64,000 bases of DNA from Bacteroidia bacterium. GTDB taxonomy: Bacteria; Bacteroidota; Bacteroidia; SXHM01. Position numbers and translations under genes: made by a program. The DNA is taken from positions 758,404 to 822,403 of the forward strand of contig JAJVIC010000002.1 of the NCBI GenBank assembly GCA_022072225.1, read 5' to 3'. The notes under the pieces are model-generated. The model worked only from the letters and a program-made list of their open reading frames with translations, was not told the DNA's origin and made no database searches. Positions 17,323-25,453 of this stretch are shown here, one piece after another; the first letter of the stretch is position 1, and each line of letters opens with the position of its first letter.

Positions 17323-18753
17323 TTACTTTACAATAACCTTCTTCACTACTACCTCATCCCCGGTTTGGACATTAAAGAGGTAAAGTCCTTTTGAATAGCC
17401 GGCAACATCAATGGTAGTTTGCAGATTTTGAATTGAGGTTTGATTGACCACTTGCCCGGTAATAGTAAGGATGCTTAGTTCAGCATTTTTAAAGGTTGAG
17501 CTTGCAGGGAATTCTATGGTGATTGAGGTGGTGGCAGGATTGGGGTAGATATTCAATAAACTTAGAGAATTTGCAGAAATGGAACCTGATATTATTTCTT
17601 CACAATAAATATCGTAACAATACAAATCATAATAAGCAAACAAACATGCTGTTACTGGTACATCAGCAACCATAGTGTATGTCCAGACAGGGTTTTCCTG
17701 AGTTGAACTATCAGCAATTGTTTCATTCGGATCTCCAAAATTCCAGAGCCATGTTACGGCATCTGTTGATAGATTAGTAAAGGTTGCAACAAAGTCATCA
17801 AAAGTGACAGTGAAATCTGCTACCGGTGTGGCTGCATCAACATGAATAGTATCTGACCTGAACCAGCAAGTATCAATTAAAGCATCTACAAAGTAATCGC
17901 CCGCTGAGGTTGCTTCCAGATTTCTTGTTGTTTCTCCGTTTGACCATAGATATTGGTCGTAACCATTTTCAGCTATCATCCAAACAGTATCAACACCGCA
18001 AAGCACCAAATTTTCTGAAGTTAGAATAGTAGGAATATAATTGGTATCAATACAAAGAGGAGTTTGTAATGCTATTACTGAAACATCATCGATAAAGCAA
18101 TATGAGGCACCATATTGGCCTGATGGTTCTTCAATAATTGTGGTATTAATATCGTTGTTGAAATTTCCAATTATTAAAACATTTTCACCGCCAGTAGCTG
18201 TGTAATTGCCTGATATGAGAATCCAACTTAATGTGTCAATAAAATTACCAATAGCGTTATTGAGTTGTGGAATAAAAGGTAAAGGATTGTTACCAGTTAT
18301 TCCAGTAACTACAGTGTCTGAGAAATAGACTCCAATAGCATCAGTGGTATAACTTGACAAATTACTTAAGTTTACATACATTTCAAAATAATAACTAGTA
18401 TTTGCAAGAAGTGTTGATGTCAGTGGAACTTCAATGTATTCTCTTGTGGTTGCATGAACATCAAAAAGAACAATACCGGAATAGCCATCACCGCTATGAG
18501 CAAGTTGGAAAGAATGTAAATTTAAGGGGACGTCACAAAATGCTGAAGTTGCGCATTGATTAAAATAGTCTGGAGTACTTGAAAGATTAATATCATTATC
18601 AGATGTAGAAATCCAAGGTGTAGCTAAATATAGTTGAGCTTCATTATTCGGACAGGAGGAATTAGTTTCAAAATCACCATTCGGAACAAGATTTACCTGT
18701 GCCTTTAAAGAAGCAACTGAAACAAAAAGAAAGATAACAATAAGCCAACGCAT
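17323..18753 (-). CDS. Secreted PKD-domain protein, T9SS type A
   Basis: A signal peptide (MRWLIVIFLFVSVASLKAQ) leads into a carbohydrate-binding-like jelly-roll region (VNLVPNGDFE at the start of the mature chain, residues 20-230, ending CFIDDVSVIAL). An Ig-like segment (LVLCGVDTVWMIAENGYDQYLWSNGE) and a PKD domain (PVADFTVTFDDFVATFTNLST ... WLWNFGDPNE) follow. A T9SS type A sorting domain (LNIYPNPATTSITIEF...GLYLFNV) ends the protein. It is exported, and its exact ligand is unknown. The gene is framed by perfect 25-bp inverted repeats. A TATCTTTG -7 box lies only 4 nt before the ATG, so its mRNA may have almost no leader. Confidence 0.88.
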   Translation of the reverse strand: MRWLIVIFLFVSVASLKAQVNLVPNGDFETNSSCPNNEAQLYLATPWISTSDNDINLSSTPDYFNQCATSAFCDVPLNLHSFQLAHSGDGYSGIVLFDVHATTREYIEVPLTSTLLANTSYYFEMYVNLSNLSSYTTDAIGVYFSDTVVTGITGNNPLPFIPQLNNAIGNFIDTLSWILISGNYTATGGENVLIIGNFNNDINTTIIEEPSGQYGASYCFIDDVSVIALQTPLCIDTNYIPTILTSENLVLCGVDTVWMIAENGYDQYLWSNGETTRNLEATSAGDYFVDALIDTCWFRSDTIHVDAATPVADFTVTFDDFVATFTNLSTDAVTWLWNFGDPNETIADSSTQENPVWTYTMVADVPVTACLFAYYDLYCYDIYCEEIISGSISANSLSLLNIYPNPATTSITIEFPASSTFKNAELSILTITGQVVNQTSIQNLQTTIDVAGYSKGLYLFNVQTGDEVVVKKVIVK

Positions 18754-18772
18754 AATGCAAAGATAAAATAAA

Positions 18773-18797
18773 CCCTTCGACTACGCTCAGGGTGACA
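18773..18797 (-). repeat. 25-bp repeat, right copy of an inverted pair
   Basis: A perfect reverse complement of 17296-17320 (CCCTTCGACTACGCTCAGGG...). It lies between the starts and ends of two T9SS genes on the minus strand. Confidence 0.9.
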
Positions 18798-18808
18798 GCC
18801 TGCCACAC

Positions 18809-18836
18809 TAATAACTTATAACGAATAACTTATTAA
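18809..18836. repeat. Four-unit heptamer repeat
   Basis: The units are TAATAAC, TTATAAC, GAATAAC and TTATTAA, directly downstream of the 1459-aa gene and next to the 25-bp repeat. Confidence 0.6.
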
Positions 18837-18843
18837 CTCGCCC

Positions 18844-21800
18844 CTACCTCACCAACGTAACCGTACCCTTAAACTCATAGGTATGCGCATTTACATCCGT
18901 AATCTCTATGAAGTAAACATAGAGGCCGCCCTCTTCCAGCTTAGCGCCTGTATTGAATTTGCGGCCGTTCCAACCCAGGTTAAGGTCGCTTGAAAAGAAC
19001 AGCTGCTCGCCCCAGCGGTTGAACACGCGCAAGGCAATGTATTTAATGCCTATGCCTTCTACTAAGAAGATGTCGTTCAGTCCGTCATCATCGGGTGTAA
19101 AGGCGGTGGGCACATAAATGGTAAACTCGGGGTCTATCACCACGGCATGGGTAACCGTGTCGGTGCAACCCCTATCGGTGGTAACAATCTGCGTAACGTA
19201 ATAGGTAAGCGTATCGCGGTAGGTATGCGTTGGGCTGGGGATGCTTTCCGATGTGCCGTCACCCATATCATACAGCCAGTTGGTGATACCGCCCGTTGCT
19301 ACGGATGAATGATCCGTGAACGTGATAAACGGATACACAATGGTAGTAGGCTGCGGCATATAATTGAAGGCTGCGTTAGGCTTGGGGAATACGGTTATTA
19401 AATCGGTTTCGGTAATGGTAACCGCACACTGGTTGGTTGAAGTAACGGTGTAGGTAACAGTGAATGTTCCCGCTGTGTCGTAAACAAAAAAGGTGTTCTG
19501 CGTTCCCGAAATGGCGGGCGGTGTAATACCAAAATTCCAGCGCCACTGATTGATGTTATACCCTGCGGCAATGGTGCTCAGGTCGGTAAAGTCAACACGC
19601 AAAGGCTGGCATCCGCTGTCGGGCACGGCACTGAAGGCAGGCACCGGCAAAGGATAAACTTCCACCGAGTGTGTTACCGAATCCACACATTGATTATCGG
19701 AAGTTCCAATCAATGTAACATCGTAAAAACCTGCTGCGCTAAAGATGTGTTGCGGGTCGCTTTGCGCTGAACTGGCACCGCCATCGGCAAAGTTCCACAG
19801 CCATCCGTCAATGGTTCCGTTGGCAATGGTACTGATGTTGGTAAAAAAGGTAGTATCGTTTTCACACACTTTGTTAAAGGTAAAGTCGGGCTCGGGCAAA
19901 TCCCACACCAGCACCGAATACTCATTGGTGGATACGCAACCGCTGTCAGTAGTAGCGGTTAGCGTAACACCGTTCAGTCCGGGCTGCGAAAAAGTAAACT
20001 GCGGGGTGGCAGTACCTGAAACGGGTGTGCCGTTAAAATTCCAGTCCCATTCTGTTACTGCACCGCTGCTGACGGTTGAAAGGTCGGTGAACGAAGTGGG
20101 CGTGCCAAAGCAAACCACATCATACGAAAAGTCAACCACCGGCATCGGGTGGATAACAATATCCTGGCTGATGGTATCATCGCAGCCGTATTGCGAAGTG
20201 GTAATCAGTTGCACGGTATAAGTTCCGGGCGTGCTGTAAGTATGTTGAAAAGGAACACTTGAACCGATACTTAACAACGTACCATCGCCCAGGTCCCATT
20301 CACGGCTGCTGATGTTGCCCGAAAGCGAAGTAGATAAATCATCAAACGTTGCGGGAGTAGTTAAACACACATTGGCTGTGCTGAAATCAGCAACCGGGTT
20401 GTTATAAACCTCCAATGAATGAGCAACAGAATGGGTGCAACCGAAGTTGGTAGTAACATCCAGCGTAATGTTATACTGTCCGGCTGCGGCATACGCAAAC
20501 GAAGTATCCTGTGTGGCGGTAATGCCTGCGTCTAAATCCCAATCGTACACATCAATCGTTCCCGTAGCAACGGTAGAAAGACTGACGAAATCATTTGCAT
20601 CGCCAAAGCATTCATCATCAAAACTAAACTCCGCCACCGGATTGGGATGCGCAATAACAGGATACGTAATTGAATCGGCACAGGCCGAGTCGGTTTCTAC
20701 CCGCAACTCCACATTAAAGGTTCCGTGTGTTGTAAAGGCATGAGTAGGATTTGAATTAGTTGATGTTCCGTTTCCGCCAAAGTCCCAGTCCCATTGCACA
20801 ATGTTGGTAGAGGTTACGGCAGATAAATCCGTAAACGAAACCACCACACCCTGGCAGGTATCCAATGCGCTGAAGTCAGCCACCGGCAAAGGATTAACCG
20901 AAATGGTTTTACTTACAGAGTCCACACAGCCTTCATCGGAAGTGGTAACTAATTTAACGGTGTAGCTGCCGTCAGCAGCATACAAATGCGTTGGACTTGC
21001 AGCGGCAGAAGTACTGCCATCGCCAAAGTCCCAGGCGTTGGTTGCTATGGTTCCGGTTAACACCGTGCTGGTATTGTTAAACGCACTGATAACATTTAAA
21101 CAGGCATTGGCCACCGTAAAGTCGGGCACGGGCACCGGAAAATTATTTACCGGATAGGTGAATGAATCAACGCAGCCGCTGTCGGTAGTAACGGTAAGCA
21201 CTACATCAAACTGCCCCGGGTTTAAATAATTGTGTACATTGTTTTGTACTGCTGAAGTCGTTCCGTCATCAAAGTTCCAGTCCCAGGCAACAATGTTACC
21301 TGTTAGAACACTTGATGTATCCTGAAAGTTTACAGGGTTGCCATCGCACACATCCGTAAACGAAAAGCCCGCCACCGGCTCGGGATGCACGGTAACCACT
21401 TTTGTAACACTGTTTACGCAGTTCTCATTGTTGGTAACAGTAAGCGTAACATTGTATTGCCCGGGAGCGGTGTATTGATGGGTTGGGTTCTGGGCAATCA
21501 GCAAAGGACTTCCATCACCAAAATCCCATTCGCGCTGGGTAAGCACGGTAACAAAAGGCGGTGTGGTAGATGCATCGGTAAACGATACGGCAGTGTTCAT
21601 ACACTCATTGCTGAAGGTAAAGTCGGCTACCGGGTCAGGCACTACCAATACCGATGCACTGATGGTATCGGAACTTATTCCGCAGCGCGAAAGCAGGCTC
21701 ACCGTGTAAATACCGGGAGTTGTAAAGATATAGGTCATGGTGTCAACACCTGTAACAATCTGCCCGTCTATCTCCCACTCTTCGTAACAACGTTGTCCTA

Positions 21801-23223
21801 TGGAAGTAGTGTTGTAAAAGTCCACACTCTCACCCAGACAGGCAATGGTATCGCTGGCCACAAAGTCGGGAACGGTAACACATTCAAAGCAGAGGAAGTT
21901 GTCAACCGGAGCAAACACACCCGGTGTAAGCGTTGCGCTGCTTTCCACATGGGCCGGAACACCTGAGTTGGTAGGCGGAGTGGTTACTGTTGGAGCAAAA
22001 CTGCCTACAATGGTTGGCGGAGTAGATTCATTGCAGCCCACATAACCTGTGCTGTCGGTTTTCATAAATATTGGATCAAAGTAGTTAGCCCCGAAACTGG
22101 TTGAGAGTAAAGACATGGAGTAGCCGCCATCCTGTGTGTTCTTGATGCCCACCATGCGGTCGATACCTGCCCCGCCATAGACTTTAGACCATTGCTCGTT
22201 TCCAAGCGCATCAATCTTAACAACGTATGCATCCATGCTGCCCGCGCCCCAGCTGCTTGCATAGCCGCCTACAATGTAACCGCCATCAGGCGTTGGTTCT
22301 ATGTGACGCGAACTTTCTTCGCCTGCCCCGCCATACGTTTTAGACCACTCTACGTTACCTGCCACATCTAACTTCAATACCCAGTAATCAAAATTTCCGG
22401 CTCCGCTGCCGTTGGTATGCGATGAAATAATGTAGCCGCCATCAGAAGTGATGTAGGCAAGGTTTCCCCAGGGTTGTGAATCATCTCCTGCCGTGCCGTA
22501 GGTTTTAGACCATTGCAGGTTTCCTGCTGCATCCACTTTCAATACATATACATCGGGACCACCCGCTCCATAGCTGTCGGTGTAACCTGTAATAATGTAA
22601 CCCCCATCGGGAGTCTGTTCTACATAATCGCCCCAGTCGCTGCCTGCTCCTCCATATACTTTAACCCATTGGGTGTTTCCTGCTGCATCGGTTTTTATCA
22701 GTGAAATATCAGTTGCACCGTAGGCAAGGTTTTCAAAGAAGCCGCTCATGATGTAGCCGCCATCGCTGGTGGTATTTACATAAAGTCCGTAGTCATTGCC
22801 GCCTCCGCCATACAGTTTGTTCCATACAATATTGCCCGATGCATCTAATTTCATCAGCCAGTTGTCATAAGCCCCTGCCCCAAAATGCGAAAGCCCTGAA
22901 ATAATATAGCCGCCATCGGGGGTTTGTTCTATCCATTTACCACCGTCTTCGGCACCGCTGCCATAGGTTTTAAACCACTCGGGGTCGCCACAGGAGTTTA
23001 CTTTATAAACATACAAATCACAGCTTCCGGCTCCTGAGCTTTCGTGCTGACCGGTTCCTATAAAACCTCCGTCCGAAGTGCTTTCAAGAGCTAAGCCGCC
23101 ATTCATACCGCCTGCACTGAAGGTGCGCATAAACGTAGAAGTAACCTGCGAATAAGCTGGCTGAATAAGCAGCACACCTGCTGCAACAACTGAAAGAATT
23201 ACATTCCGGGATTTGCCTTGCAT
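18844..23223 (-). CDS. Giant PKD-repeat protein, T9SS type B (gliding-associated CTD)
   Basis: This 1459-aa protein has a signal peptide (cut after PAYSQ). The first 420 residues are about eight repeats of roughly 48 aa (DGGYIISG...GAGxxDxYVxKxDAxGNxxWSKTYGG), a propeller-like secreted-protein repeat. Residues about 450-1370 hold eleven PKD-like domains, each opening like PVADFTF and containing WDFGDG-type turns. The end is a type B sorting domain (FTIYVPTAFTPDDDGLNDIF ... VFNRWGEQLFFSS ... TVTLVR). It should be exported through the outer membrane by T9SS and anchored or released at the surface. Type B cargo often depends on a PorP/SprF-family partner; none is seen here. It is followed upstream by a small HMA-like gene, 9 nt away. 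Confidence 0.92.
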   Translation of the reverse strand: MQGKSRNVILSVVAAGVLLIQPAYSQVTSTFMRTFSAGGMNGGLALESTSDGGFIGTGQHESSGAGSCDLYVYKVNSCGDPEWFKTYGSGAEDGGKWIEQTPDGGYIISGLSHFGAGAYDNWLMKLDASGNIVWNKLYGGGGNDYGLYVNTTSDGGYIMSGFFENLAYGATDISLIKTDAAGNTQWVKVYGGAGSDWGDYVEQTPDGGYIITGYTDSYGAGGPDVYVLKVDAAGNLQWSKTYGTAGDDSQPWGNLAYITSDGGYIISSHTNGSGAGNFDYWVLKLDVAGNVEWSKTYGGAGEESSRHIEPTPDGGYIVGGYASSWGAGSMDAYVVKIDALGNEQWSKVYGGAGIDRMVGIKNTQDGGYSMSLLSTSFGANYFDPIFMKTDSTGYVGCNESTPPTIVGSFAPTVTTPPTNSGVPAHVESSATLTPGVFAPVDNFLCFECVTVPDFVASDTIACLGESVDFYNTTSIGQRCYEEWEIDGQIVTGVDTMTYIFTTPGIYTVSLLSRCGISSDTISASVLVVPDPVADFTFSNECMNTAVSFTDASTTPPFVTVLTQREWDFGDGSPLLIAQNPTHQYTAPGQYNVTLTVTNNENCVNSVTKVVTVHPEPVAGFSFTDVCDGNPVNFQDTSSVLTGNIVAWDWNFDDGTTSAVQNNVHNYLNPGQFDVVLTVTTDSGCVDSFTYPVNNFPVPVPDFTVANACLNVISAFNNTSTVLTGTIATNAWDFGDGSTSAAASPTHLYAADGSYTVKLVTTSDEGCVDSVSKTISVNPLPVADFSALDTCQGVVVSFTDLSAVTSTNIVQWDWDFGGNGTSTNSNPTHAFTTHGTFNVELRVETDSACADSITYPVIAHPNPVAEFSFDDECFGDANDFVSLSTVATGTIDVYDWDLDAGITATQDTSFAYAAAGQYNITLDVTTNFGCTHSVAHSLEVYNNPVADFSTANVCLTTPATFDDLSTSLSGNISSREWDLGDGTLLSIGSSVPFQHTYSTPGTYTVQLITTSQYGCDDTISQDIVIHPMPVVDFSYDVVCFGTPTSFTDLSTVSSGAVTEWDWNFNGTPVSGTATPQFTFSQPGLNGVTLTATTDSGCVSTNEYSVLVWDLPEPDFTFNKVCENDTTFFTNISTIANGTIDGWLWNFADGGASSAQSDPQHIFSAAGFYDVTLIGTSDNQCVDSVTHSVEVYPLPVPAFSAVPDSGCQPLRVDFTDLSTIAAGYNINQWRWNFGITPPAISGTQNTFFVYDTAGTFTVTYTVTSTNQCAVTITETDLITVFPKPNAAFNYMPQPTTIVYPFITFTDHSSVATGGITNWLYDMGDGTSESIPSPTHTYRDTLTYYVTQIVTTDRGCTDTVTHAVVIDPEFTIYVPTAFTPDDDGLNDIFLVEGIGIKYIALRVFNRWGEQLFFSSDLNLGWNGRKFNTGAKLEEGGLYVYFIEITDVNAHTYEFKGTVTLVR

Positions 23224-23232
23224 CCTTTCTTT

Positions 23233-23577
23233 TTATTGCTGATTAACAGGTGCAGTATCCGAAATTACAACGGTAACATCCGCATCGGGATAACCCACTT
23301 TAATAGCCACTTGCCGTATATCAGCATCAGAAAGTTCGGTAGCAGCAGGCAATTCAAACGTAGCATAGCTTTCTTTTTTATAAACCCTAAGGTTACTTAC
23401 CTGTCCGGTTTCATTCAATTTTTTCTCTAATTGCGGACCAAGAAAAGGGCAATGCAGCCCACCATGACCAATATCCAGACGAACATATTTAGCTGCTGCT
23501 GTTGTTTGAGCCGATACCGGTTGCTGATAAAAGATACAAGCGGCCGCAAGCAATAGTAGAAAGTAGAGTTGTTTCAT
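23233..23577 (-). CDS. Small secreted HMA-like protein with degenerate metal motif
   Basis: This 114-aa protein has a signal peptide (ending QQPVSAQ). Its mature part looks like a heavy-metal-associated (HMA) ferredoxin-like fold: a first strand VRLDIGHGGLHCPFLG, a helix LEKKLNETGQ, a strand SNLRVYKKESYATFELP, then a helix SDADIRQVAIKVGY. The normal GMTCxxC loop is replaced by GGLHCPFLG, with one Cys and one His, so metal binding, if any, is atypical. It ends 9 nt before the start of the 1459-aa gene and is probably co-transcribed with it. The assignment is by pattern only. Confidence 0.7.
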   Translation of the reverse strand: MKQLYFLLLLAAACIFYQQPVSAQTTAAAKYVRLDIGHGGLHCPFLGPQLEKKLNETGQVSNLRVYKKESYATFELPAATELSDADIRQVAIKVGYPDADVTVVISDTAPVNQQ

Positions 23578-23686
23578 TCAGAGCGTATTAAAATAAAAGC
23601 GAAATTTAAGCCGAATATTCCATACAACCAAAAGCAATGGTTTTAAATATGAACATTTAAAAGCCAAGAACCTGCCCTAACCCAAT

Positions 23687-23875
23687 ATGCGCAATACTAC
23701 CAAACTCAACCACCTGCTTATGCTTTACGACCTTACGTTCAGTATGGATGAGTTGCTGACCCTTACCATTGTTCATAAATCAACCGGCCGGGCCGAGAGC
23801 TTTACCGATACGGCCTATGCAAAAGTGTTGCAAAAGGCCTATTCGTTTATGAAGAAAGAAGTGAAGAGCAGTTAA
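23687..23875 (+). CDS. Small conserved-looking protein, 62 aa
   Basis: The protein MRNTTKLNHLLMLYDLTFSM... has balanced composition, no low complexity and good codon use, ending AYSFMKKEVKSS. It lacks a signal peptide and appears cytoplasmic. The gene overlaps the last 4 nt of the convergent lipoprotein gene. No promoter or domain is recognised, so the function is unknown. Confidence 0.6.
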   Translation: MRNTTKLNHLLMLYDLTFSMDELLTLTIVHKSTGRAESFTDTAYAKVLQKAYSFMKKEVKSS

Positions 23876-24912
23876 AAGGAAACCTTGTAAAGCTTCCCTC
23901 CTTCTCCGCTTATAAAGGAGGTAGTACCATTCAGTACAAAAACATCATACAGATGTTCATCCGGGAAATTATCAGACTGCTGCCAGGTGTCACCCACATC
24001 ATCGGAATAAAAAACTGCACCATTGTTTCCAACAGCAAGGCCCCTTTCTTCTGAAAGAAAACGTATCTTATTAAAATGGGTGCGGGCTGAGAACGCAGTG
24101 TTATCCTTGCGCACCTGTTTCCATGAAGCTCCTGCAGCGGTGGTTTTGTAAATGCCACCGTCATAACCGCACACAAAGCCGGAAGCATCAGAAATAAAAC
24201 AAACGGAAGTAAAGAAGTCGCCATCTATGTTCAGGTAATTATTAACCAATACATCTGCTGTTGCTTTAAACACTGCACCGTTAGCAGTAATATAGCCGGT
24301 GGTGTCATCCGTAAAATAATTCTCCGTTATCTCTCTGTTATAAAAAGCCTGATAATCCCACCAAACGCCACCATCGGCAGTGCGCAGGGTAATGCCTTTG
24401 TCGGTGTTTTCACCGCCACAGATGTAGCCATGCTGCGCATCACGAAACTGAATACTGGTGAGCGGACAAATAATAACAGGAACGTAAGGCAAGTCTAATT
24501 TATTCCAGGTGTTTCCGCCATCGGTGGTCTTAACAATCAGCAGGCTGTCGCCACAGGCAAAGCCTAATGAATCATTTATAAACGTAATGTCGCGCAGCGC
24601 CAATGAAGAAGAATAAACCTGCTGCCAACTGGCTCCTCCGTTAATGGTTTTAAGAATTACACCCGATTCATTCTTCTCGCCTCCGCAAACAAAACCAATG
24701 GTTTCATTGATAAAATAAACTCCCCGCAGTTTGGTATCAACTCCGGTAGTGAGTTCGGTATAGTTTAATGATATGCTGTCCTTAGAACAGGATGAACCAA
24801 AAAGAAGAAAACAAACACAGAAAACTATTGAAAGTGGAAGCAACTTAATAGCCCTCTGTTCCCCTCCCTTTTGGGGAGGGGTTAGGGGTGGGGCTACATT
24901 ACTCTGCAACAA
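23872..24912 (-). CDS. BNR/Ycf48-like beta-propeller lipoprotein
   Basis: The 346-aa protein contains at least five sialidase-like Asp-box/BNR units (TINGGASWQQV, TTDGGNTWNKL, TTAAGASWKQV, SDDVGDTWQQS) separated by GFxCG segments (IGFVCGG, LGFACGD, SGFVCGY), as in Ycf48-like propellers. A lipobox, LFGSSC, puts the modified Cys at 42. The start is uncertain. The ATG at 24912 overlaps the upstream DUF1573 gene by 14 nt, and residues 7-19 (APPLTPPQKGGEQ) are encoded by a dispersed C-rich repeat, so the lipoprotein signal is preceded by an unusual 22-residue tail. Role unknown; probably membrane-anchored. Confidence 0.82.
   Translation of the reverse strand: MLQSNVAPPLTPPQKGGEQRAIKLLPLSIVFCVCFLLFGSSCSKDSISLNYTELTTGVDTKLRGVYFINETIGFVCGGEKNESGVILKTINGGASWQQVYSSSLALRDITFINDSLGFACGDSLLIVKTTDGGNTWNKLDLPYVPVIICPLTSIQFRDAQHGYICGGENTDKGITLRTADGGVWWDYQAFYNREITENYFTDDTTGYITANGAVFKATADVLVNNYLNIDGDFFTSVCFISDASGFVCGYDGGIYKTTAAGASWKQVRKDNTAFSARTHFNKIRFLSEERGLAVGNNGAVFYSDDVGDTWQQSDNFPDEHLYDVFVLNGTTSFISGEGGKLYKVSF
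24852..24893. repeat. Dispersed CCCCTCCC-TTTT-GGGGAGGGG repeat
   Basis: A GC-rich palindrome (CCCCTCCC / GGGGAGGGG) sits inside the 5' end of the BNR lipoprotein gene and codes for APPLTPPQKGGEQ. Related short palindromes lie near 23893-23922 and at 57329-57343. Confidence 0.7.
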
Positions 24913-25342
24913 CTTCGCCTTTGATTTTCAGTTTTACATCCAAAGCGCTGGCATTAGAAAGAACAGTTACGTCTTTATCAAAGAAACCCGGATTGGCTGC
25001 GTTGTAAGTAGCTGTTACTTTTCCTTTTGCGCCCGGTGCAACCGGCTCTTTTGAAAACTCAGGAACAGTGCAACCGCATGATGCCTTAGCTTCACTGATT
25101 ACAATGGGTTCTTTACCCACGTTAGTGAATGTAAACGTTGCGGTAACAGGAACACCTTTTTTTATTTTTCCGAAATCATGTACCGATTCATCCCATTTGA
25201 ATGAAGACTGAACCAAGGCAGGTTCAGTTGCATGCGCACCATGGTCGTGCCCTTCGTGATTATGACCTTCATGACCGGTTTGTGCTGAAGCAGAAAGAGC
25301 AACGAATAACAGCATTGCTGAAAAGAGAGAAGTGAATTTCAT
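24899..25342 (-). CDS. DUF1573 domain protein with His-rich linker
   Basis: This 147-aa protein has a signal peptide (ending SASAQ) and a His/Gly-rich segment HEGHNHEGHDHGAH at about 23-36. The DUF1573 Ig-like (ASH/MSP-like) domain follows, with the hallmark ASCGCTVPEFSKEPVAPG. The His cluster could bind metal, but no experiment backs that here. It is the first gene of a minus-strand pair with the BNR lipoprotein. A -7 box, TAAGTTTG, is at 25368-25375 on the minus strand, which would give a leader of about 20 nt. Confidence 0.88.
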   Translation of the reverse strand: MKFTSLFSAMLLFVALSASAQTGHEGHNHEGHDHGAHATEPALVQSSFKWDESVHDFGKIKKGVPVTATFTFTNVGKEPIVISEAKASCGCTVPEFSKEPVAPGAKGKVTATYNAANPGFFDKDVTVLSNASALDVKLKIKGEVVAE

Positions 25343-25420
25343 TTTTACAGTTTTAGGATTTATGTCCCAAACTTACGATTGTTTATCAATTTTAGCTTGT
25401 TAATGATTTGCCAATTATGA

Positions 25421-25449
25421 TTTGTTTAACATTTTTAGCTCTACTTTTG
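25421..25449 (+). promoter_or_regulatory. Promoter directly before the histidine kinase start
   Basis: TTTG (25421-25424) and TACTTTTG (25442-25449) are 17 nt apart. The ATG at 25454 is only 4 nt past the -7 box, so transcription would start at or near the A of the ATG. Confidence 0.5.
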
Positions 25450-25453
25450 AGGC

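Noticed and set aside
17296-18797. Insertion sequence bounded by the 25-bp inverted repeats
   Set aside because: The enclosed gene is a T9SS cargo protein and not a transposase, and no target-site duplication was seen. The repeats belong to a wider dispersed family.
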